DNA of 32,508 nucleotides. Origin: Paracoccaceae bacterium (GTDB lineage Bacteria; Pseudomonadota; Alphaproteobacteria; Rhodobacterales; Rhodobacteraceae). Under the pieces are notes generated by a model, which saw nothing but the letters and a program-made list of their open reading frames with translations, did no database searches and was not told the DNA's origin. The stretch lies in NCBI GenBank assembly GCA_020425125.1, contig JAGQRV010000006.1, forward strand, positions 194,584-227,091, written 5' to 3'. The translations under genes and the position numbers were made by a program. This document shows, one piece after another, positions 7,823 through 16,822 of this stretch. The first letter of the stretch is position 1. Every line of letters begins with the position of its first letter.

Positions 7823-8611
7823 ATGCTGAGCTACCCCCGGTCCGGCCTGTGCCGGACCGCCCTGGCCGGAGCGATGTCGCTTGCGGCGCTGGTCTCTCCG
7901 GCCGCTGCCGACGAGGCGGATGCCCGCACGATCCTTGCGGCGATGTCCGACTACCTGACGAAGCAGCAGAGCTTCGCCTTCGACTACGACGCGACGCTGG
8001 AAGTCATCACGACCGAGGATCAGCGGATCGCGCTCGCATCCTCGGGAACGGCGGCGGTCGAGCGTCCGAACCACATCCACGCAACCCGGCGCGGCGGGTT
8101 CACGAATGTCGAGATGGGCTTCGACGGCTCCACCTTCACGCTGGTCGGCCACGATGCCGACATCTACACCCAGATCGAGGCCCCCGGCACGATCGAGAAC
8201 CTGATCGACACCCTGCGGAGCGAGTACGGTATCGTGCTGCCGGCTGCGGACCTGCTGATTGCGGATCCGGAAAAGGTCCTGATGGACGGCGTGACCGACG
8301 TGAAGGATCTGGGCGTGGGCGTGATCGGCGGCACCGATTGCGATCACATCGCGCTGCGCCGCGAGGACGTGGATGTGCAGATCTGGGTGGCGCAGGGCGC
8401 GGCGCCCTATCCCTGCCGCTATGTCCTGTCGGCCCGCAAGGTGGCCGAACAGCCGCAATATTCGGTCCAGATCTCGAACTGGACGACCGATGTCTCCGCG
8501 GACGCGCTGGAAGTCGGCATTCCCGACGGCGCCACCAAGGTCGACGTCGACGATCTGGCCAAGTCGTTCCGGGAACTGCCCGAAAACTTCACGACGGGAG
8601 ACGCTCAATGA
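7823..8611 (+). CDS. DUF2092-family exported protein
   Basis: This is a 262-residue periplasmic protein. A signal peptide is clear: a basic MLSYPRSGLCR, a hydrophobic stretch, and probable cleavage after SPAAA near residue 29. The mature part opens with ADARTILAAMSDYLTKQQSF, then long beta-rich segments such as HIHATRRGGFTNVEMGFDGS, typical of DUF2092, a family with a LolA-like appearance and no known function. AAAGGGA lies 12 bases before the ATG, somewhat distant. Its TGA overlaps the ATG of the next small gene, and in the genomes I recall DUF2092 genes are often followed by such a small partner. Upstream at 7802–7808 lies one copy of AAATCAA, the half-site of the TetR palindrome. Confidence 0.8.
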   Translation: MLSYPRSGLCRTALAGAMSLAALVSPAAADEADARTILAAMSDYLTKQQSFAFDYDATLEVITTEDQRIALASSGTAAVERPNHIHATRRGGFTNVEMGFDGSTFTLVGHDADIYTQIEAPGTIENLIDTLRSEYGIVLPAADLLIADPEKVLMDGVTDVKDLGVGVIGGTDCDHIALRREDVDVQIWVAQGAAPYPCRYVLSARKVAEQPQYSVQISNWTTDVSADALEVGIPDGATKVDVDDLAKSFRELPENFTTGDAQ

Positions 8612-8820
8612 GCTTCGGAAAACGCATCGCGACCGCTGTCATCGCGCTGGTTCTCGCCATCGGCGGCCTTGAGCTTGGCGCCGGGCTGGGCGTGCCGGGC
8701 ATCCACGGCTTTGCCACCGAAGCCTATGCCGTGATCGGCCGCCCGCTGACCCCTGTCAGCGTCGCGGGGGTCGGGCGGCGCACCGTGCGGCGCTGTGCGG
8801 TGGGCGTCTACGTCTGCTGA
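8608..8820 (+). CDS. Small exported protein, translationally coupled partner of the DUF2092 protein
   Basis: This is a 70-residue protein beginning with a basic N-terminus and a hydrophobic segment (ATAVIALVLAIGGLELGAGLG) that looks like a signal peptide or membrane anchor. It carries GRPLTPVSVAGVGRRTVRR, a motif I recall from small secreted proteins that sit beside DUF2092 genes. It then stops abruptly after CAVGVYVC; homologues, as I remember them, continue further, so this one may be shortened. The ATG overlaps the preceding stop as ATGA. The function is unknown. Confidence 0.65.
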   Translation: MSFGKRIATAVIALVLAIGGLELGAGLGVPGIHGFATEAYAVIGRPLTPVSVAGVGRRTVRRCAVGVYVC

Positions 8821-9154
8821 AACGGCCGGCGCTTCGCCGAAAGCGGGCGTCGCGCAGTGCTGCATTTCCCGGACCGGTTTCGGTCCGGCCGGAGTCCCGC
8901 GGCGTTTTCAGGCCCGCGCATGTGCCTTTGTATGGGCTTCCCCCAGACGCGCAGCGCTGACCGGAGTGTCGGCCTCCGTTGTCGGATGCCGGGCATGTCT
9001 GGGAGGCTCCGGCAGAGTCACGAGGACGCAGCCGCGGCGCGGCGGGTTCGGCGGTGCCAGAATGGTGCGCGGCGTCGCGGGATCAGGACGGTCGGAGTCG
9101 GTGCAGACGGTGCAGATCGTGTATTCTCGGCGCGATGGAAGCAGGACACTGGCG
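8821..9154. other. 334-base intergenic region with a perfect hairpin
   Basis: No convincing gene is seen. A perfect 8-base-pair hairpin, CCGGACCG (8869–8876), loop GTTT, and CGGTCCGG (8881–8888), lies about 50 bases after the small exported protein gene. It lacks a T run, so it is at best a weak or Rho-assisted terminator. The promoter of the NTF2-like gene should lie in the rest, but I cannot pick it out. Confidence 0.4.
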
Positions 9155-9532
9155 ATGGAAGACGAACGGATCATCCTTGCGGCGCTCGACGGTCTGGCGG
9201 CGGCGTTCAACGCTCATGACATCGACGCGATCATGGGGTTCTTTGCCGAGGAGTGCAGTCTCGACCTTCCCCGCGGTCCCGATCCGCATGGCAGCCGCTA
9301 TACCGGGCGTGACGGGGTGCGGCGCGGATTGATGACCCGGTTCGAGACCACGCCCGACGTTCATTATGGCGAAATCGAGCATTTCGTTTCCGGGGCGACA
9401 GGCATCTCGAAATGGCTGCTGACCGGCACCACCCGGACCGGCGCGCAAGTGCGGGTCAGGGGCTGCGACTTCTATACCTTCCGGGATGGAAGGGTGATCC
9501 GAAAGGATTCCTACTGGAAGATCGTCGTCTGA
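9155..9532 (+). CDS. NTF2-like / SnoaL-fold protein (ketosteroid isomerase-like)
   Basis: This is a 125-residue single-domain protein of the NTF2-like superfamily. It opens with a helix ILAALDGLAAAFNAHDIDAI, then MGFFAEECSLDLP, GRDGVRRGLMTRFETTPDVH, and the C-terminal strand block RGCDFYTFRDGRVIRKDSYW, which is characteristic. Such proteins can be isomerases, hydrolases or simple binding proteins, and the ligand cannot be told. I chose the ATG at 9155 because the domain begins right there and AGGA lies upstream; the frame is open further 5' but that part is not protein-like. It is convergent with xerC, with 14 bases between the stops. Confidence 0.82.
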   Translation: MEDERIILAALDGLAAAFNAHDIDAIMGFFAEECSLDLPRGPDPHGSRYTGRDGVRRGLMTRFETTPDVHYGEIEHFVSGATGISKWLLTGTTRTGAQVRVRGCDFYTFRDGRVIRKDSYWKIVV

Positions 9533-9546
9533 GCACCGCGCCCGCC

Positions 9547-10467
9547 TCAAGCCCGCGGATGCGCCTTTGCATAGACCTCCATCAGCCGGGCGGCGTCGAC
9601 GGTGGTGTAGGCCTCGGTGGTCGAGAGGCGGGCGTGGCCCAGCAGTTCCTGGATCGTCCTGAGGTCGCCGCCGCGGTTCAACAGATGCGTGGCGAAGGAA
9701 TGGCGCATCGCGTGCGGGGTTGCGGTGGCGGGCAGGCCGAGCTGCATCCGTGCCGCGCGCATCGCCGCGCGCAGGCTGTTCGCCGGCATCGGCCCGCCGC
9801 GGATGCCGCGGAAGAGCGGTGCGTCGCCGGTCAGCGGATGCGGGCAGAGCTGGCGGTACTGCTCGACCGCCGCGCGCGCCGCCGGCAGCACCGGCACCAT
9901 GCGCTCCTTCTTGCCCTTGCCGCGGATCCGCAGCATCTCGGGCAGGGGGGCATCGCGTCCGCGCAGCGCCAGCGCTTCAGAGATCCGCAGGCCGAGCCCG
10001 TAGAGCAGGGTCAGCACCGCGGTGTCGCGCGCCGCCACCCAGGCTTCCTCGGATTGCAGCTCCACCCGGTCGAGCATCGCCCGCGCGGCATCCTCGTCGA
10101 GGGGGCGCGGCAGCTTGCGGCCGAAGCGGGGGGAGCGGGTCGCCAGCACCGGCGTGGCGTCGAAGCCGTCGCGGTCCGCCCACCAGCGATAGAAGCCCTT
10201 CACCGCCGAGAGCGCCCGGGCGAGCGAGCGCGCGGAGAGGCCGCGCCCGCGCTCGTGCGCCATCCAGGCGCGCATGTCGGTCAGCCCCAGCGCCCGCAGC
10301 GCCGCGGGTCCCGCCGCGCCGCCGTGATAGTCGCCCATGAAGGCGAGGAAGCCCGTCAGGTCGGCCCGGTAGGCCGCGACCGTCGCCGGGGAAGCGTCGT
10401 CGAGCGCGGCCAGATGCGTCAGCCATGCCTCCAGACGGTCGGCCATGGCGGGGCTGATCAGGCTCAT
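9547..10467 (-). CDS. xerC: Tyrosine recombinase XerC
   Basis: This is a 306-residue tyrosine recombinase that, with XerD, resolves chromosome dimers at dif. The N-terminal SAM-like DNA-binding domain covers about 1–105. The catalytic domain shows R161 (GLRISEAL), K184 (GKGKKERMVP), H252 and R255 (HAMRHSFATHLL), H278 (LLGHARLSTT) and the nucleophile Y287. The start is the ATG at 10467, overlapping the DUF484 stop as ATGA; the frame stays open upstream but only as a shadow of DUF484. A xerC next to DUF484 is a common proteobacterial pairing, which favours XerC over an integrase, and nothing mobile surrounds it. Confidence 0.94.
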   Translation of the reverse strand: MSLISPAMADRLEAWLTHLAALDDASPATVAAYRADLTGFLAFMGDYHGGAAGPAALRALGLTDMRAWMAHERGRGLSARSLARALSAVKGFYRWWADRDGFDATPVLATRSPRFGRKLPRPLDEDAARAMLDRVELQSEEAWVAARDTAVLTLLYGLGLRISEALALRGRDAPLPEMLRIRGKGKKERMVPVLPAARAAVEQYRQLCPHPLTGDAPLFRGIRGGPMPANSLRAAMRAARMQLGLPATATPHAMRHSFATHLLNRGGDLRTIQELLGHARLSTTEAYTTVDAARLMEVYAKAHPRA

Positions 10468-11177
10468 CCGAGCCAGCTGCGCAGCATCCGTTCGCAGACC
10501 CGTGCAAAGAGCTCCAGCAGGTCGGTCGCCTGGCCGGGGGTGAAATGGCCCGGATCGTCGGCGCCGAGCACCAGAAGCGCGGGCGCCCGCTCGTCGCCCA
10601 TGTCCAACTCGACGACGGCCTCGGAGCGGATGTCGTGGGCGGCGATTCCGTAGACCCGCGGATCGCCCTGGCCGACCTGACGCAGCAGCACCTGGTGGGA
10701 CCGGCCGGACCGGCCCAGATTGCGGAACTCGGCCACCGCGCGCGGCGCCATCAGGCTGAGCGTGCCGGTCAGCGTGTTCAGGTCGCTGTCGGGATGGTCG
10801 GTGTCGGCTTCCATCACCAGCCGCACGGCGCGGATGCGCAGGCAATCGGCGACGAGATTGTCGAGATTGACCAGAAAGTCGTTGAAGTCGAGCGGCGCGA
10901 TCATGGTCAGGATCGCGCGGTGCACCTGCTGGGTGGTGGAGACGTTGTAATAGGCAGCCGAGATCACTGTCTGGTGGGTCTGCTCCAGCTGGTCGATCCG
11001 GTTTTCCATCCGCGACATCGCCACGCCGCGCATGTCGACGACGCGGCCGCCGCGGGTCTGGGCCTCGGCGCTGAGGAGCGCCTTGAGAATGCTCAGATCG
11101 TCGAGCACCACGCTTGGATCGGACAAGATCTGGTCGCGGAGCGCCACTGCGGCGCCCGCCTGGGAATCATTGCTCAT
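10464..11177 (-). CDS. DUF484 family protein
   Basis: This is a 237-residue cytoplasmic protein with a GAF-like fold. Typical features are an N-terminal segment around QILSDPSVVLDDLSILKALL, a coiled-coil stretch (SRMENRIDQLEQTHQTVI), and a C-terminal GAF-like part ending LVLGADDPGHFTPGQATDLL followed by FARVCERMLRSWL. The biochemical role is unknown. The gene sits between fsa and xerC on the minus strand and overlaps xerC by four bases. Its Shine-Dalgarno GAGG (eight bases before the ATG) lies inside an inverted repeat in the 44-base gap after fsa. Confidence 0.9.
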   Translation of the reverse strand: MSNDSQAGAAVALRDQILSDPSVVLDDLSILKALLSAEAQTRGGRVVDMRGVAMSRMENRIDQLEQTHQTVISAAYYNVSTTQQVHRAILTMIAPLDFNDFLVNLDNLVADCLRIRAVRLVMEADTDHPDSDLNTLTGTLSLMAPRAVAEFRNLGRSGRSHQVLLRQVGQGDPRVYGIAAHDIRSEAVVELDMGDERAPALLVLGADDPGHFTPGQATDLLELFARVCERMLRSWLG

Positions 11178-11182
11178 GTAAC

Positions 11183-11212
11183 CTGCCTCGGTCTGCTTTT
11201 TATGCGAGGCAG
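11183..11212 (-). promoter_or_regulatory. Inverted repeat that would sequester the DUF484 ribosome binding site
   Basis: On the minus strand, CTGCCTCG (11212–11205) and CGAGGCAG (11190–11183) are perfect 8-base arms around a 14-base A-rich loop. The 3' arm holds the GAGG Shine-Dalgarno sequence eight bases before the DUF484 ATG. Formed in RNA, the hairpin would hide that site or partly terminate the fsa message. Confidence 0.5.
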
Positions 11213-11221
11213 CCTAGCACA

Positions 11222-11875
11222 TCAGAGAATCTTCTGTCCCGTCTTTTCCCAGTCCGCCAGGAAGCCCGCGATCCCCTTTTCGGTCAGCGGATGGTTCGCC
11301 AGCGATCTGATCACCTCGGGCGGGGCGGTGATCACGTCGGCGCCGATCCGGGCACATTCGGCGACATGGTTGGGGGAGCGAATCGAGGCCGCGAGGATCT
11401 GGGTCTGGAAGGCGTAGTTGTCGTAGATCTCGCGGATGTCCTGGATCAGATCCATGCCGTCGAGATGGATGTCGTCGAGCCGGCCGATGAAGGGCGAGAT
11501 GAAGCTGGCGCCGGCCTTGGCCGCAAGCAGCGCCTGGTTCGGCGAGAAGCAGAGCGTGACGTTGACCATCCGGCCCTCGCCGGTGAGGACCCGGCAGGCC
11601 TTGAGCCCGTCCCAGGTGAGCGGCACCTTGACGGCGATGTTCGGGGCGATCTCGGCCAGCTTGCGGCCTTCGGCGATCATGTCGTCGGCGCGGAGCGCGA
11701 CGACCTCGGCGCTGACCGGGCCGTCGACGATCTCGCAGATCTCGGCGATCACGGCCAGCATGTCGCGGCCCGATTTCATGATCAGCGACGGGTTGGTGGT
11801 AACGCCGTCGACCATCCCCAGGTCGCGGAGTTCGACGATCGCTCCGGTATCGGCCGTGTCGACGAAGAATTTCAT
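11222..11875 (-). CDS. fsa: Fructose-6-phosphate aldolase / transaldolase-like protein
   Basis: This is a 217-residue protein of the small transaldolase (FSA/TalC) class, which forms a Schiff base to cleave fructose 6-phosphate or transfer dihydroxyacetone. The start [24 protein letters not shown] (about 22–32), the Schiff-base lysine K83 in [32 protein letters not shown] and [10 protein letters not shown] are all present. The length excludes classical TalA/B (about 316 residues). AAGGAG lies before the ATG at 11875. It is divergent from priA, with a 119-base shared upstream region, and leads the fsa-DUF484-xerC run. Whether it works as aldolase or transaldolase cannot be read from the sequence. 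Confidence 0.93.
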   Translation of the reverse strand: MKFFVDTADTGAIVELRDLGMVDGVTTNPSLIMKSGRDMLAVIAEICEIVDGPVSAEVVALRADDMIAEGRKLAEIAPNIAVKVPLTWDGLKACRVLTGEGRMVNVTLCFSPNQALLAAKAGASFISPFIGRLDDIHLDGMDLIQDIREIYDNYAFQTQILAASIRSPNHVAECARIGADVITAPPEVIRSLANHPLTEKGIAGFLADWEKTGQKIL

Positions 11876-11994
11876 GGCGGGCTCCTTTCGCGCGCGGCGT
11901 TGCGCCCGCATAGCGCAGCGGGCGGATGGGGGAAAGGTCCGCCCGCGCGTGCGGCGGCCTTCCCGCCCCGCGCGAGGGCGGCTACATCGGGGGC

Positions 11995-14193
11995 ATGACC
12001 GAACCTGACCGCTTCGCTCCGGGCACGCCCGTCGCCGTTCTGACGACCCAGCCGCTCGGCGGCTGTCTGGATTATCTGGCGCCCGAGGGTGGCTGCGGGG
12101 AGGGCGATTTCGTGGCCGTCCCGCTGGGGCCGCGGCTGGTTCTGGGGGTGGTCTGGGGGCCGGGAGAGGGCGGCTTCGACCGGGCCCGGCTGCGCGCCGT
12201 GACGGCGGTTCTGGACGCGGTGCCGATGGCGGCGGCGATGCGGACCTTCCTGGCCCGCGCGGCGGCCTATACGCTGACGCCCCTGCCGGCGATGCTGCGG
12301 CTGGCGACGCGGACGCCCGGGCTCGGCGAGAATGCGTCGATGCAGCGTGTCTATCTGCGCGGGTTGGGCGAGCCCGACCGGATGACCGAGGCGCGCGCCC
12401 GCGTGCTCGACGCCTTCGACGCCTATGGCGGGGCGGCGCTGACGATGGCCGAGATCACCGAGGCCGCCGGCGTCGGCAACAGCGTGGTCAAGGGCCTTGT
12501 CCGCCAGGGCGCGGTCGAGGAGGCCGAGCGGCCCCGCGACCTGCCCTATCCGCATCTCGATCCGGACCGTCCCGGTCTGCCGCTCGCCGCGGACCAGGCC
12601 GAGGCGGCGACGGCGCTGCGGAGCGAAGTGGCGGGCGGCAGCTATGGCACCACGCTGCTTCAGGGGGTAACCGGGTCGGGCAAGACCGAGGTCTATCTTG
12701 AGGCGGTCGCCGAATGCCTCGCCCGCGGCCGCCAGGCGCTGGTGATGCTGCCCGAGATCGCGCTGACCGCCGAATTCCTGACCCGGGTCGAGGCGCGGTT
12801 CGGCGCGCGGCCCGCGGAATGGCATTCGGGCGTGACCACGACGGAGCGGCGGCGGCTTTGGAAGATGACCGGCGAGGGCGGTGCGCAGCTGGTCGTCGGG
12901 GCGCGGTCGGCGCTGTTCCTGCCGTTCCGCGATCTTGGCCTGATCGTCGTCGATGAGGAGCACGATTCGTCCTACAAGCAGGAGGAGGGCGCGCACTACC
13001 ACGCCCGCGACATGGCCGTGCTGCGCGCCTCGATCGAGGGGGCGCAGGTGGTGCTGGCTTCGGCGACGCCGAGCCTCGAGACCTGGGTCAATGCGGAGGC
13101 GGGGAAGTACCGGCGCTTGAAACTGTCCGCGCGCTTCGGGGCGAGCGTGATGCCCGAGCTGCGCGCCATCGACATGCGCGTCGAGGATCTGCCCGCGCAG
13201 AGCTGGCTGTCGCCGACGCTGAAGGCGGCGGTGGCGGCGCGGCTGGCGGCGGGAGAGCAGGCGCTGCTGTTCCTCAACCGCCGCGGCTATGCGCCGGTAA
13301 CGCTGTGCCGGGCCTGCGGCCAGCAGATCGGCTGCGCCCATTGCGACGCCCGGCTGGTGGAGCACCGGTTCCAGAAGCGGCTGGTCTGCCACCAATGCGG
13401 CGAATCGATTCCGATCCCCGAGGCCTGCCCGTCCTGCGGCGTGGCGGGCAAGCTGGCCGCGGTCGGGCCGGGGGTGGAGCGGATGGCCGAGGAAACCGTG
13501 GCCGCGTTTCCCGAGGCGCGCATCGCCGTGCTGTCCTCGGACCTGTTCGGGTCGGCGCGGGCGTTGAAGGCGAAGATCGAGGAGATCGCGGCCGGCGGCG
13601 CGGACATCATCATCGGCACCCAGCTGGTGGCGAAGGGGCACAATTTCCCGCTGCTGACGCTGGTCGGGGTGATCGATGCCGATCTCGGGCTTCAGGGGTC
13701 GGACCTGCGCGCGGCGGAGCGGACCTTCCAGCTGATGCGCCAGGTGGCGGGGCGGGCGGGCCGGGCCGAGCGTCCGGGCGAGGCACTGCTGCAGACCTTC
13801 CAGCCCGAGCATCCGGTGATCCGGGCGATCCTGTCGGGGGCCGAGGAGGAGTTCTGGCGCGCCGAGGCGGCGGAGCGCCGGGCGCTGGGAATGCCGCCCT
13901 TCGGGCGGATGGCCGGGATCGTGCTGTCGGGACCGGATCTGCAGGCAGTGTTCGACCTGGGCACCGCTCTGGCGCGGAATGCCGGGCCGCTGCGGGCCTT
14001 GGGGGCCGAGATCTATGGCCCGGCTCCGGCACCGGTCGCCCGCATCCGCGGCCGCCACCGGGTCCGCCTGCTGGTCCGGGCGCCGCGGGGGGCGGCGCTG
14101 CAGCCGGCGCTGGCCGAATGGGCGGCACAGGCCGGGACCTTGCGGGGGGGCCTGCGCCTGACCATCGACATCGACCCGCAGAGCTTCTTCTGA
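11995..14193 (+). CDS. priA: Primosomal protein N' (replication restart helicase)
   Basis: PriA is the superfamily 2 helicase that recognises stalled forks and reloads the replisome. It is 732 residues, normal for the family. The N-terminal 3'-end-binding domain ([20 protein letters not shown]) is followed by Walker A GVTGSGKT at 224–231 and DEEH at 320–323 with the aromatic-rich [15 protein letters not shown]. Eight zinc-binding cysteines follow as CxxC pairs from CRACG through CPSCG (about 440–482). The C-terminal helicase lobe has [12 protein letters not shown] and [10 protein letters not shown] chose the ATG at 11995 rather than 11926 because GGGGG lies just upstream and the extra residues are not PriA-like. 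It is divergent from fsa. Confidence 0.96.
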   Translation: MTEPDRFAPGTPVAVLTTQPLGGCLDYLAPEGGCGEGDFVAVPLGPRLVLGVVWGPGEGGFDRARLRAVTAVLDAVPMAAAMRTFLARAAAYTLTPLPAMLRLATRTPGLGENASMQRVYLRGLGEPDRMTEARARVLDAFDAYGGAALTMAEITEAAGVGNSVVKGLVRQGAVEEAERPRDLPYPHLDPDRPGLPLAADQAEAATALRSEVAGGSYGTTLLQGVTGSGKTEVYLEAVAECLARGRQALVMLPEIALTAEFLTRVEARFGARPAEWHSGVTTTERRRLWKMTGEGGAQLVVGARSALFLPFRDLGLIVVDEEHDSSYKQEEGAHYHARDMAVLRASIEGAQVVLASATPSLETWVNAEAGKYRRLKLSARFGASVMPELRAIDMRVEDLPAQSWLSPTLKAAVAARLAAGEQALLFLNRRGYAPVTLCRACGQQIGCAHCDARLVEHRFQKRLVCHQCGESIPIPEACPSCGVAGKLAAVGPGVERMAEETVAAFPEARIAVLSSDLFGSARALKAKIEEIAAGGADIIIGTQLVAKGHNFPLLTLVGVIDADLGLQGSDLRAAERTFQLMRQVAGRAGRAERPGEALLQTFQPEHPVIRAILSGAEEEFWRAEAAERRALGMPPFGRMAGIVLSGPDLQAVFDLGTALARNAGPLRALGAEIYGPAPAPVARIRGRHRVRLLVRAPRGAALQPALAEWAAQAGTLRGGLRLTIDIDPQSFF

Positions 14194-14246
14194 ACGCTCG
14201 TTCCGCCGTGCCGGATCGGCTAATCTGGCCGGCGGAGGTACCCAGG

Positions 14247-14984
14247 ATGCCATCCTTGCGGCAGATGGCCGAAACCCGGCCGGTCCTGTTCGTCGTGGCG
14301 CTTGCCCTTGCGCAAGGGGTTCTGGCGTTACCCTTCGTGGTGCTCTTCAAGGCGCTGGGTCTGGGGATCGTGCCGCTGCGCCTGATCATTCCCGTGGCCG
14401 AGACAGCGCTGATGCTCGCGGTCGTTTCCCGGCTTGGCTGGTGGCGCCGGTCGGGGCTCGCCACGGCGGAGTTGCGCGCGCTGCCCGTGCTCTGGTTCCC
14501 GGCAGTCCTGGCCTTCGTGCCCTGGCTCTACGCCGGTAGCAGCGCGGTTCCGGCGGGTGCGCTGGCCTTCTATCTGGCCGCGCTGGTCTTCACCGGACTG
14601 GGCGAGGAAATCTTTGCCCGCGGTCTGGTCCTGCCGGCGCTGCTGGCGCATGGCCGCTGGTGGGCGTTGCTGGGATCCGCGGCGCTGTTCAGTGCCGGGC
14701 ACATCACCAACCTGTTCTTCGAGGATTTCTCGGCGTTGGACTGGCTGGACAAGTTTTCCGCCACCTTCGCCTTCGCAGTACTTTACGGCGCGGTGTTCCT
14801 GCGGACCGGCAACCTCTGGCCGCTGGTCTTCCTGCACATCTTGCACGATTTCGCCTATCTGACCTCGGGGATGGCCGGGCCTTTCGCGCGCGGCGCCATC
14901 CCGCTGCCGCTTGGATTGGCGCTGAGCGCCGCGGCGACCGCCTATGGCCTGTGGAGCGTCCGGAAGGCGGACCCCAAAACATGA
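14247..14984 (+). CDS. CPBP-family intramembrane metalloprotease (CAAX protease/bacteriocin-processing type)
   Basis: This is a 245-residue polytopic membrane protein of the CPBP/Abi family. Motif 1 is GEEIFARGLVLPALL (EExxxR), motif 2 is the FSAGHITN block with its histidine, and motif 3 is LHILHD near the C-terminus, so the presumed zinc/glutamate active site looks intact. About seven hydrophobic helices span the rest. Substrates are unknown; relatives process prenylated proteins or bacteriocins or give phage-related phenotypes. GGAGG lies 12 bases before the ATG at 14247. It follows priA by 53 bases and is closed by a strong terminator. Confidence 0.88.
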   Translation: MPSLRQMAETRPVLFVVALALAQGVLALPFVVLFKALGLGIVPLRLIIPVAETALMLAVVSRLGWWRRSGLATAELRALPVLWFPAVLAFVPWLYAGSSAVPAGALAFYLAALVFTGLGEEIFARGLVLPALLAHGRWWALLGSAALFSAGHITNLFFEDFSALDWLDKFSATFAFAVLYGAVFLRTGNLWPLVFLHILHDFAYLTSGMAGPFARGAIPLPLGLALSAAATAYGLWSVRKADPKT

Positions 14985-14985
14985 C

Positions 14986-15021
14986 AAGGCGCGGCGGAGA
15001 CCGCCGCGCCTTCGGAATTTT
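14986..15021 (+). terminator. Rho-independent terminator after the CPBP gene
   Basis: A perfect 12-base-pair stem, AAGGCGCGGCGG (14986–14997) and CCGCCGCGCCTT (15001–15012), with the 3-base loop AGA, is followed by CGGAATTTT. It starts two bases after the stop codon. On the other strand the stem is followed by GTCATGTTTT, so it may also end the convergent symporter transcript. Confidence 0.88.
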
Positions 15022-15060
15022 CCCGGCCGTGACCGGCCGGGGTGTCGGCGTGCCGGACGC

Positions 15061-16425
15061 CTACTCGGCCGGCCGGTGGTGGGCGGCCGTCGCCAGAATG
15101 GCTTCGGCTTCGGGGTCGATGTCGAAGTCGTCGCCGGTGACCGTACCCGCATTCGGATCGCCGAAGATGGCGAGATCCATCTTGCCTTCCGACTTCGCGA
15201 CGATGGTCGACACCACGGCGTCTCCGGAGATGTTGACAGCAGTGCGCAGCATGTCCATCAGCCGGTCAACGCCAAGTATCAGGGCGATGCCTTCTATCGG
15301 CAGTCCAACCTGGCCAAGCACCATCGTCAACATGACGAGGCCGACGCCGGGGACGCCGGCGGTACCAATCGAGGCGAGTACCGCCATCAAAATCACGGTT
15401 ATGTAACCCGTCAGGCCAAGGGATACGCCATAGACATTGGCGAGAAAGACTGTTGCGACACCTTACATGATCGCGGTGCCGTCCATGTTGATGGTGGCGC
15501 CGAGAGGCACGGTGAACGAGGCGACCGAGTTGTCGACGCCCATCCGTTCGGTCACGCACTGGTAGGTGACCGGGATCGTCGCGTTCGAGCTTGCCGTCGA
15601 GAAGGCGAAGATCTGCGCCGAACGGATCTTGCGCATGAAGGTGACCGGGCTGAGACCCGAGAACACCTTGAGGATGATCATGAGCGTCACGAACAGATGC
15701 AGGAAGAGCGCACCCGTGAGTGTGGCGACATAGGCGAGAACCGGCAGGAACAGCCCGATCCCCTGTTCGGCGAAGACCTTGGCGATCAGGCAGAACACGC
15801 CGTAGGGCGCGACGGCCATCACCATCTCGACGATCTTCATCATCAACTCGTTCATGTACTCGCAGGCCCGCGCGAACGGCGCCGAGGCCTCGCCCAGCAT
15901 CAGCGCGGCGATACCCGCCACGATGACGTAGAAGATGATCTGCAGCATGTCGCCGTTGGCGAAGGCCGAGACCGGGTTGGTGGGCACGATGGCGGCGAAC
16001 ACGTCCCAGACGCTCGGCGCCTCGGCACCCGTCACACCACTGGTATCGACTCCTTCCATGTTGAAGCCGGAGCCGGGTCCGATGAGGGTGGCCAGGAACA
16101 GAGCGACGGTGATCGCAATGGCCGTCGTCAGGATGTAGAGCACGAAGGCCTTGCCGCCAACGCGTCCCAGGATGCGCACGTCGCCGATGCCGAGGACGCC
16201 GCAGATCAGCGAGAAGATGACCAGAGGAACGACGAGCATCTTCAGCGCGTTGACGAACATCTTGCCGACCATCGCGAAGAGGCCGCCAATGACGTAGTCG
16301 TTGATGAAGGCAGAATCGATATTGTTGCAGATTACCCCTACAATCAGGCCGGCGACCATGCCGATGACGATCTTCATCGTCAGCGGCATGCCAGGCCGTC
16401 CTTCAGCCGTAGTGTTTGCGGTCAT
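15061..16425 (-). pseudogene. Dicarboxylate/amino acid:cation symporter (DAACS) interrupted by an in-frame TAA
   Basis: The 455-codon frame encodes a GltP/DctA-like sodium- or proton-coupled symporter. Seen are the N-terminal helices, FVNALKMLVVPLVIFSLICG (HP1 region start), the serine-rich STASSNATIPVT loop, and the NMDGT sodium-site motif. Directly after NMDGTAIM codon 321 is TAA (15463–15465) where the family has glutamine. The same frame then continues perfectly with GVATVFLANVYGVSLGLTGY, GVGLVMLTMVLGQVGLP and a normal C-terminus ending at 15061. A single C-to-T change would create the stop. The 320-residue product would lack hairpin HP2 and TM8, which complete the substrate site, so it should not transport. 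The start ATG at 16425 has AAGGAAGG upstream. It could be a recent pseudogene, a strain variant, or a base-call error. Confidence 0.85.
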
Positions 16426-16822
16426 GTTCGAACCTTCCTTTTTATTCAGGTTGGCGTGTGCAGCTGCGTTCCCAGTTGGAAGCGGAAGCGAGTCGATGCC
16501 CGCAGGGCGACGACGCACTTCCCGCACGGGCCCACGCTAAACCCCTATATCAGGCCCGCGGCCCTGTGGCCGTGCGCCCATACAGCCCGCACCGTCGTTG
16601 ATTGTGCCGCTTTTCACGCACATTTCAATTGTCATCCGCTATCATCCGTGGATGTGATCCGTGCTTTGCCCTCTCGGCAGGCAGTCCCGGCGATCGGGCG
16701 GCGACTGCGGGCAGCGATGGATCCCGTGCGGTGCGTATCTGCGGGCGCATGCACAGGGGGCGTGCGCGGCGGCACCAGATTGCGCTCGCCGGGGACCGGC
16801 TTCGGCGGTATGAGCGCCGACC
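16426..16822. other. 397-base divergent intergenic region between symporter and MFS genes
   Basis: No gene is supported. The region must hold the two divergent promoters. AT-richer stretches occur near 16545 (CTATATCAG) and 16600–16645 (several TTTCA/ATCAT-type runs), but I cannot assign -35/-10 pairs with confidence. A short CATCC/GGATG hairpin sits near 16643. There is no clear ribosome binding site before the MFS ATG. Confidence 0.4.

Noticed and set aside
9547-10467. Tyrosine recombinase as an integrase of a mobile element
   Set aside because: Its length, motifs and coupling to DUF484 fit the housekeeping XerC, and no attachment repeats, tRNA or phage genes are nearby.
11872-14253. A 793-codon minus-strand frame opposite priA, and similar long antisense frames such as 800–2233, 1942–3561 and 14944–18108
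   Set aside because: These are mirror frames caused by GC-rich third codon positions. Their translations are rich in R, P, G, A and H without domains, while the opposite strand encodes clear conserved proteins.
15463-15465. Recoding or programmed readthrough of the symporter TAA
   Set aside because: Selenocysteine uses TGA and pyrrolysine uses TAG. No known system reads TAA as glutamine in these bacteria, and no downstream structure is evident.
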